22,500 bases of DNA. Origin: Theodoxus fluviatilis (taxonomy: Eukaryota; Mollusca; Gastropoda; Cycloneritida; Neritidae). The notes under the pieces were generated by a model that saw only the letters and a list, made by a program, of their open reading frames with translations, did no database searches and had not been told where the DNA came from. Position 1 is the stretch's first letter. Each line of letters begins with the position of its first letter. The translations under genes were made by a program, and so were the position numbers. Positions 16,301 to 22,500 of the stretch are shown here, piece by piece. The stretch spans positions 1 through 22,500 of the forward strand of contig JAWQFJ010028338.1 of the NCBI GenBank assembly GCA_034096865.1, given 5' to 3'.

Positions 16301-19055
16301 CTGTTTGTATGGAGGTTGTATGCAGGCTGTGGACTCTGTATGTAGACTGTATGGAGGTTGTATGTAGACTGTATGGAGGTTGTAGGTAGACTGTATGGAG
16401 GTTGTATGTAGACTGTATGGAGGTTGTATGTAGACTGTGGATTCTGTATGTAGACTGTATGGAGGTTGTATGCAGGCTGTGGACTCTGTATGTAGACTGT
16501 ATGGAGGTTGTATGTAGACTGTATGGAGGTTGTAGGTAGACTGTATGGAGGTTGTATGTAGACTGTGGATTCTGTATGTAGACTGTATGGAGGTTGTATG
16601 TAGGCTGTGGACTGTATGTAGACTGTATGGAAGTTGTATGCAGGCTGTGGACTCTGTATGTAGACTGTATGGAGGTTGTATGTGGACTGTATGGCGGTTG
16701 TATAGATGCTGTGCACTCTGTATGTAGACTGTGTCCAGGTTGTATGCTGCAAGGCTGTGGACTCTATGTAGACTGTATGAAGGCTGTATGTAGACTGTAT
16801 GGAGGTTGTATGCAGGCTGTGGACTCTGTACATAGACTGTATGGAGGTTGTATGTGGATTGTATGATGGTTGTATAGATGCTGTGCACTCTGTATGTAGA
16901 CTGTATGGAGGTTGTATGCAGGCTGTGGACTCTATATGTAGACTGTATGGAGGTTGTATGTGGATTGTATGATGGTTGTATAGATGCTGTGCACTCTGTA
17001 TGTAGACTGTATGGAGGTTGTGGACTGTATGGTGGTTGTATAGATGCTGTGCACTCTGTGTGTAGACTGTGTGGAGGTTGTATGCAGGCTGTGGACTGTA
17101 TGTAGACTGTATGGAGGTTGTATGCAGGCTGTGGACTCTGTATGTAGACTGTATGGAGGTTGTATGTGGACTGTATGGCGGTTGTATAGATGCTGTGCAC
17201 TCTGTATGTAGACTGTATGGAGGTTCTATGTGGATTATATGACGGTTGTATAGATGCTGTGCACTCTGTATGTAGACTGTATGGAGGTTGTATGCAGGCT
17301 GTGCACTCTGTATGTAGACTGTGTCCAGGTTGTATGCTGCAAGGCTGTGGACTCTATGTAGACTGTATGATGGCTGTATGTAAACTGTATGAAGACTGTA
17401 TGCAGGCTGTATGTAGACTGTATGCAGGCTGTATGTAGACTGTATGCAGGCTGTATGTAGACTGTATGCAGGCTGCATGCAGACTGTATGTAGACTGTAT
17501 GCAAACTGTATGCAGACTGTTTGCAGGCTGTATGTAAAATGTATGTAAGCTGTATGTAAAATGTATGCAAGCTGTATGTATGTATGACTGTATGCAGGCT
17601 GTATGTAGACTTAGCAGGCTGTGTGCTGTGTGAAGGCTGTATGCAAATTGTATGGAGACTATGCAGGTTGTGCAGTCTGTATGTAGACTGTATGCAGGCT
17701 GTATGTAGACTTATGGAGGCTGTAAGCAGGCTGTATGCAAGCTGTGTGGAGGCTGTATGTAGACTGAATGGAGGCTGTATGTAGTTTGTATGGAGACTAT
17801 GCAGGCTGTGCAGTCTGTATGTAGACTGTATGCAGTCTGTATGTAGACTTATGGAGGCTGTATGCAAGCTGTGTGGAGGCTGTATGTCGACTGTATGTAG
17901 ACTGTATGCAGGCTGTATGTAGACTTATGAAGGCTGTATGCAGGCTGTATCATGTATGCAAGCTGTGTGGAGGCTGTATGTAGGCTGTATGTAGACTTAT
18001 GGAGGCTGTATGCAGGCTGTATGCAAGCTGTATGCAGGCTGTATGTAGACTTATGGAGGCTGTATGCAGGCTGTATGCAAGCTGTATGCAGGCTGTATTT
18101 AGGCGGTATGCAGGCAATGGAGGCTGTATGCAGGCTGTATGCAAGCTGTATGCAGGCTGTATTTAGGCTGTATGTAGACTGTATAGAGGCCGTATGCAGA
18201 CTGTATTTAGGCTGTATGCAGGCAATGGATGCTGTGTGGAGGCTTTAGGCTGTGCTGGCTGTATGCAGGCAATGTGCAGGCTTTGTTGAGGCTGTAGGCT
18301 GAGTACAGGCTGTATGCAGGTTGTATGCCGGCTGTATGTAGGCTCTTCAGGCTAAATGCAGGCTGTGTGGAGGCCGTATGCAGGCTGTGTGGAGGCCGTA
18401 TGCAGGCTGTATGGTGGTTGTATGCTGTTTGGAGGCTGTAGGCTGTGTGCTGGCTGTATGCAGGCTGTATGCTGTATGCAGGCTGTATGCTGTATGCTGT
18501 ATGCAGGCTGTATGCAGGCTGTATGCTGTATGCAGGCTGTATGCTGTATGCAGGCTGTATGCTGTGTGGAGGCTGTATGCAGGCTGTATGCTGTATGCAG
18601 GCTGTATGCTGTATGCAGGCTGTATGCTGTATGCAGGCTGTATGTAGGCTGTAGGCTGTATGCAGGCTGTATGCTATGTGGAGGCTGTATGCAGGCTGTA
18701 TGCTGTCTGGAGGCTGTATGCTGTATGCAGGCTGTATGCTGTGTGCTGGCTGTATGGAGGCTGTAGGCTGTATGCAGGTTGTATGCTATGTGGAGGCTGT
18801 ATGCAGGCTGTATGCTGTATGCAGGCTGTATGCTATGTGGAGGCTGAATGCAGGCTGTATGCTGTCTGGAGGCTGTAGGCTGTGTGCTGGCTGTATGGAA
18901 ACTATAGGCTGTATGCAGGCTGTATGCCATGTGGATGCTGTATGCAGGCTGTAGGCTGTCTGGAGGCTGCATGCAGGCTGTGAAGGCTGTATGCTGGCTT
19001 AATGGAGGCTGTATGCTGGCTGTAGGCTGTGTGCAGGCTGTAGGTAGGCTGCCTG
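16301..19055. repeat. 11-bp-unit minisatellite array, about 2.75 kb
   Basis: Built from an 11-base unit TGTATGNAGRY, mainly TGTATGTAGAC, TGTATGGAGGT and TGTATGCAGGC, with shortened units such as TGTATGC, TGTAGGC (7 bases) and TGTGGACTC (9 bases). Roughly 250 units. Three zones differ. 16301-17370 alternates TAGAC and GAGGT units with an inserted GTTGTATAGATGCTGTGCAC block. 17370-18320 is mostly CAGGC/TAGAC/CAAGC units. 18320-19055 repeats an 18-base TGTATGCAGGC+TGTATGC compound. The reverse complement of every main unit lacks stop codons in all three frames, which creates the 420-, 312-, 291- and 210-codon minus-strand frames (YSLHTVYIQPP-type 11-residue repeats). On the plus strand CRLYGGCMQAV-type frames appear likewise. 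Overlapping open frames and 7- or 9-base frame-shifting units argue against a selected protein. Confidence 0.95.
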
Positions 19056-19270
19056 TTGGCGACTGTCCACGCCTCTCCAAGCTGGACATAAGCACTGGGG
19101 TTAACGCGGCTGATTCATCTGGGGCCAGTTGGTGTGGAGGTAGGGGCATGGCTCCCCTCTCCCTTCCCCGTTCTGGCGGAGGCTCCAGTTCCTCCTTGAT
19201 GAGATTCTCATCACATGTGCACCACACGCTCCCGATCGATAGTCCTGGCTCAGCCAGCCCCCAATCAAAC
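19056..19270 (-). CDS. Candidate exon abutting the 11-bp array
   Basis: On the minus strand a C/T-rich tract (19385 down to 19271) ends CCCTCCCTCCCAGCAG, a strong acceptor. It is followed by an open frame reading FDWGLAEPGLSIGSVW, CTCDENLIKEELEPPPERG, then PLPPHQLAPDESAALTPVL and MSSLERRGQSPTGS. LIKEE fits a SUMO-attachment consensus, and the composition suits a disordered region of a nuclear or signalling protein (inference). The exon would begin on the third base of a codon. No convincing donor was found, and the frame continues without a stop into the 11-bp array as far as 18352. The only in-frame upstream start seen is a GTG at 19227. Family not recognised. The antisense plus-strand frame (18929-19468) is an alternative but glycine-rich and repeat-driven. 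Confidence 0.3.
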
Positions 19271-19275
19271 CTGCT

Positions 19276-19385
19276 GGGAGGGAGGGGGGAGGGTTGGAGG
19301 GGGGGGGGGGGGGGCGATTCTGGATGGATGGGGGTCGGGGGGGGGGGGGGGCGATTCTGGATGGATGGGGGTCGAGGGGGGGATG
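19276..19385 (+). repeat. G-run tandem duplication (37-bp unit)
   Basis: A long G run followed by GCGATTCTGGATGGATGGGG GTC occurs twice, with GCGATTC starting at 19314 and 19351. Several G runs exceed ten bases, so quadruplex formation on the plus strand is likely and assembly length is doubtful. On the minus strand it forms the polypyrimidine stretch before the candidate acceptor at 19271. Confidence 0.85.
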
Positions 19386-20123
19386 CTAGAGGGAGGAGAC
19401 ATTCTTACTCAGAGCTGTTGTCATGGAGTGAGGCATCAGGGTTTTATTTTTATTCGAGTTCCATATAAAGTTATTAGTGAGTGAGACGTTTTGGATTCAG
19501 CCCTACACGCTAATATCTTTATCAGAAGGGATTTGGCCTGAAGATTTATTGTGTGTCGACTGTCCTACACTCATATGTGTTGTGTTTTGTTCTGCTGGTC
19601 ACAGCGAAAAGAGATGTCACAGGTCTAGCAGAGCGTGTTTATGTAGTTAGACAGCAGAGGCCTAACCTTGTTCACCATTTTCATCTTGTAATGGTACAGA
19701 TTTAGCAGAGTGGTGCATTATGAAGGCTCTACAATTTACTCTTCTGGATGATTATTCCCGTATGAAGTGCTGCTTTCTTGTTCGATCGTGTCCCCAGAAC
19801 CAAGATGGCCGACAGTAAGGAGGGGAGGTAACAGACGATGTAGGTGTTGGAAGCAAAAGCGGGGATTATGAGTGTAGCCCAGGCTGCACCCTCTTGCTTC
19901 TAGAGGCCATTGATATTCCCAGTGCGTAGGGAGGGACAGTCCCCATCTCCCTTTGCACACATCGTTGGAGTTCCAGTGGTGCCGTGGTGGGAGCCCATCA
20001 CAGGTTCTTGAATACTGTGTGGAGACTGCTGCCATGCAGTGAAAGGGATGAACAGATGATGAAGCATGCACTGATGCCTGCCTCTGTGCTCATAGTGTCT
20101 TCCTCTACACTCTGACTGGGCTG

Positions 20124-20128
<5 letters not shown>
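19386..20128. other. No supported gene
   Basis: Mostly unique-looking sequence. A 111-codon minus-strand frame (19736-20071) reads PTHWEYQWPLEARGCSLGY in part. It is cysteine/histidine/proline-rich, with no recognised domain or clear splice signals. An AATATCTTTATCAGAAGGGA phrase lies near 19511-19530. Confidence 0.4.
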
Positions 20129-20190
<62 letters not shown>

Positions 20191-20222
20191 TGTGTCTCTC
20201 TCTCTGTCTCTCTCTCTCTGTA

Positions 20223-20277
<55 letters not shown>

Positions 20278-20296
20278 GTCTCTCTCTCTCTATCTT

Positions 20297-20353
<57 letters not shown>

Positions 20354-20363
20354 CTCTCTCTCT

Positions 20364-20405
<42 letters not shown>

Positions 20406-20430
20406 GTCTCTCTCTCTGTCTCTCTCTGTC

Positions 20431-20474
<44 letters not shown>
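20129..20474. repeat. (CT)n microsatellite, about 345 bp
   Basis: TCTC repeats with regularly scattered TG steps (TCTCTCTGTCTC) and two TAT interruptions. The 206-codon minus-strand Arg/Glu frame (20105-20725) and the Ser/Leu plus-strand frames are products of this repeat. Confidence 0.97.
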
Positions 20475-20476
<2 letters not shown>

Positions 20477-20524
20477 AGAATCACCATCCTTATCAGTTCT
20501 TTCAATTAATCTCTCAAGCTCTTT

Positions 20525-20586
20525 CCCCCCACCCCCACCCCCAGCCCCCACCCCCAGCCCCCAGCCCCCACCCCCCACCCCCTCCC
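20525..20586 (-). other. C-rich tract, minus-strand G-quadruplex candidate
   Basis: Repeated CCCCCA and CCCCCAG blocks; the minus strand has about ten runs of four or more G with one- to two-base loops. Confidence 0.85.
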
Positions 20587-20726
20587 GATTTGGAGTGCTG
20601 AAAGCGAGGAATCCGAGAACCAGAAGACTGATTTGAGGGAAGTTGATCAGCCAAGTTGATATCTGAATGCCGGTCGACACAACACAAATCTTTAGAGGCC
20701 TTGAGAGCACGGACTGATTTGCCAAA

Positions 20727-20850
20727 CCTTAAAGATGTATAATACAAATCACCCTGAAGATGTTTATATACATACAACACACCTTAAAGCTGTTGTATGA
20801 TACAATGCACCTTAAGACATTGTAAAATGCATTGCACACTTTAAGACATC
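20727..20850 (+). repeat. Degenerate ~28-bp tandem repeat, five units
   Basis: CCTTAAAGATGT-like starts at 20727, 20752, 20782, 20810 and 20839, spaced 25, 30, 28 and 29 bases. Each is followed by AT-rich sequence ending in AATGCA/AACACA. An old, diverged array. Confidence 0.65.
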
Positions 20851-21251
20851 GGTAGGGTTATGGGGATTCAGTTACGTGAAGGCCAAGTCCATGTTGTCTT
20901 CTTACCGTAACTGTATGTTTCGACATTTTCTTTGTGTGGATGTGATGTCCACTTGAACGCGCGTCAGGTAGATGCGTTTTCAGTGAAAGCAATGTCATAT
21001 CTTTATAGAAATAAATCTCACCTATAAATGATTTTCCATTGTCTTATCTGTTTCAAACGAACGACAGTTGAATAAGTTACCCATTCTTTATTCGCACTCG
21101 GCCGGAAGTACTATAATGGGTGAGGTGTTTGTCGAAGGAAATGCGTGGATGGACCGAGATGAACAGCGCGCAGTGACCAGGGGAAAAGAAAACTACTCTA
21201 GCCCTTTAATAGCCACCACACATCGAGCCACCCTTTTGACCACTACAAAGC
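20851..21251. other. No supported gene
   Basis: Unique-looking and richer in CpG than the left half of the window. A 67-codon plus-strand frame (21068-21271) reads GEVFVEGNAWMDRDEQRAVT in part and has no recognised family. Confidence 0.4.
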
Positions 21252-21554
21252 CTACGCAGGCAGGTTGGTGATGATGTAATGTACTGTTCGGATCTTTGAT
21301 TGCTGTCGAACGAGGTCCAACTGTCGGAGAGGTAGGGTGATGGCGTCTGAATGGCTACGCCCTACCACTCCTTGCAGTGGTGATATACAACCCTGCCATA
21401 AAGCGTTCGTAATGTTCAGACAGATCACGAATTCTACTAATGCGGCAGTGGGTCGGTAGATGGCAAGTCGTTTGTCGAGTTGGCAGTAGTCCTGATGCCT
21501 TTTTCCAGCGTAACTAGCCAACAATGGTGACTGGAGCCCTACGTCTGTGCTGTT
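21252..21554 (-). CDS. Candidate coding segment, unidentified, 100 codons
   Basis: Minus-strand frame open from after a TGA (21555-21557) to TAG (21252-21254). It reads LASYAGKRHQDYCQLDKRLA, IYRPTAALVEFVICLNITNA, LWQGCISPLQGVVGRSHSDA and LPLRQLDLVRQQSKIRTVHY. Composition is balanced with evenly mixed hydrophobic and basic residues, and there is no repeat bias. No in-frame ATG, so it would be an exon or a fragment of a mobile-element ORF. Splice sites were not resolved. A plus-strand frame with a good initiation context (CAACAATGG at 21519-21527) starts where this one ends and runs to 21850, and it may be the real one instead. The segment also contains two small inverted repeats (21331-21380). 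No family recognised. Confidence 0.28.
   Translation of the reverse strand, partial: NSTDVGLQSPLLASYAGKRHQDYCQLDKRLAIYRPTAALVEFVICLNITNALWQGCISPLQGVVGRSHSDAITLPLRQLDLVRQQSKIRTVHYIITNLPA
21331..21380. repeat. Two adjacent small inverted repeats
   Basis: GGTAG..GGCGT pairs with ACGCC-CTACC (21331-21366, with a bulge). Immediately after, CCACT (21365-21369) pairs with AGTGG (21376-21380). Confidence 0.5.
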
Positions 21555-22277
21555 TCATTGGATTCCCGTCCCTGTGTCCTCAGAAGCAGCACGGGCCGCC
21601 TTTGTTTGCTGCGGACATCGCGTTCCAGAAATCAATGTTGGGGAGACTTTGGTGCATAATGCTGAAATGCTGCATTACCATCGGATTTGCAGTCAAATTG
21701 GCGCTCCAGATGACTGAACGACAATACACCCAACAGTGTGTCTCTCCAACCCCCACCCCCCTCTCCATCCCCGCCCCACCCCACCCCATCCCCCTCCCTG
21801 TCGAATTGACATCGATTGGACCGAGAACTCAGTCACCACACTTGCCCTAGGGGTTGCATTGAAGCAGGTACACGCGCCCGGGTCGTGACTGGTGGTGGTG
21901 GTGATGGAGGATTTTGACACAGTATTGCATCTACGCAGGCAAGAACAAAGACATATTTTGAAATAAAGGCTGGTTTCGTGATATTTCCCTAATTAATGCT
22001 AGATATACATTACTGGTTTCTGACGTTCGTATTAATGTGAATCTTTGGCATGTAACAGGAGATAACGCATTGTCTCCCCCCCCCCCTCCTTTTTTTCTCC
22101 TCTATGTGTTAGTTTGTCATAGTCTTTGTTTGCCAGAGCAGAAGCATCTGCAGTGAGCCATTACCTGTTTGTTAAAATCATGGTTCATCTGCCTCCCAGG
22201 GAATCGCCTCTTTCAAAGCAGGTCTGAGTTGAGTGCCCTCTGACTACTCTGGAAGGGTCAGGTTTATGTGGACGCAG
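21555..22277. other. No supported gene; C-rich and GGT tracts
   Basis: Holds a C-rich block (21747-21797) with minus-strand quadruplex potential, a (GGT)5-like run (about 21888-21906), a C11 run (22077-22087) and otherwise unique-looking sequence. Frames reading through the C-rich block on either strand are compositional at that end. Confidence 0.45.
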
Positions 22278-22487
22278 TCATCCCGCACTAGCTTTCTCGG
22301 TTTCCTTTTCCGCGATGGCTGTCGATAACCTCGAGTAACTTGACTTCCAGCGTGGGAACACTCTACCACCTACGAGAGATCCTTTCCCCCCGACAATGAT
22401 ACGGTGCCGCGAGTCATCCACGCTGCCCAGTGGTAGGCGTGCGTTCGATTGCTTGTGTTCATCGAGAGACTGCAGCTCCTCTTGCAT
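22278..22487 (-). CDS. Weak candidate coding segment at the window edge
   Basis: Minus-strand ATG frame of 69 codons. It reads MQEELQSLDEHKQSNARLPL, then GSVDDSRHRIIVGGKGSLVG and AIAEKETEKASAG, with a TGA end. It is hydrophilic and charged, with plausible codon use and CpG-containing codons. The ATG context is TACTAATGC (moderate). It lies at the window edge, so upstream exons cannot be examined. Family not recognised. Confidence 0.25.
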   Translation of the reverse strand: MQEELQSLDEHKQSNARLPLGSVDDSRHRIIVGGKGSLVGGRVFPRWKSSYSRLSTAIAEKETEKASAG

Positions 22488-22500
22488 TAGTAATGCCGTC

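Noticed and set aside
16216..17867. 420-, 312- and 210-codon minus-strand frames as genes for a Tyr/His/Gln repeat protein
   Set aside because: The 11-bp unit has no stop in any minus-strand frame, several phases are open at once, and frame-shifting short units are common. A gene is not needed to explain them.
18929..19468. 179-codon plus-strand frame spanning the array end and G runs
   Set aside because: Cys/Gly-rich from the 11-bp array and poly-G, and antisense to a better candidate.
19736..20071. 111-codon minus-strand frame as a gene
   Set aside because: Protein-like in places but biased to Cys/His/Pro, without recognised family or splice signals. Left as undetermined sequence.
20105..20725. 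206-codon Arg/Glu-rich minus-strand frame
   Set aside because: Reads through the 345-bp (CT)n tract. The RERERE pattern is the translation of GAGAGA.

Overview
The window looks like non-coding eukaryotic (metazoan) nuclear DNA. It has dense microsatellites, minisatellites, dispersed repeats and only scattered, short, intron-bounded open segments. The dispersed repeat that starts TTTTTGACTCACATGC and ends GGGCTTTGCCCTTCTTGTT is of a kind I associate with molluscan, probably gastropod, genomes. That assignment is from memory and has not been tested. No gene could be named, and no tRNA, rRNA, CRISPR array or bacterial-type operon was seen.

Layout. 1-1990: a possible two-exon minus-strand gene fragment (404-553 and 633-894) and a weak plus-strand terminal open segment (1777-1911). 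1989-11032: three same-orientation copies of one non-autonomous mobile element (1989-3014, 5097-5958, 9845-11032). They are separated by (TG)n/(CA)n microsatellites, two inverted copies of a short repeat (family C), several hairpins, a 26-base C run and a perfect 34-bp minisatellite (8579-8931). 11033-15000: CT/GA tracts, purine-rich DNA, copies of another dispersed repeat (family B) and the 3' end of a LINE with its stem-loop. 15465-15565: the best single candidate terminal exon (minus strand). 16301-19055: a 2.75-kb array of an 11-bp unit, the most striking object in the window. 19056-22500: an open segment abutting that array, G-rich duplications, a 345-bp CT tract, a degenerate ~28-bp repeat and two further unidentified minus-strand open segments.

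Most long open frames are artefacts of simple repeats. The four longest minus-strand frames (217-420 codons) and the 206-codon frame fall in the 11-bp array or in GA/CT tracts, where no stop codon can arise. The candidate exons rest on sensible reading frames, splice-like boundaries and phase, not on recognised homology. They need a protein search or RNA-seq before they are treated as genes.

Most worth following: the 11-bp array with its helical-turn period and internal higher-order structure; the mobile element family, whose ends resemble Helentron-type non-autonomous elements and which carries many exact DR0 nuclear-receptor sites (AGGTCAAGGTCA); and the coding-like segment directly adjoining the 11-bp array.
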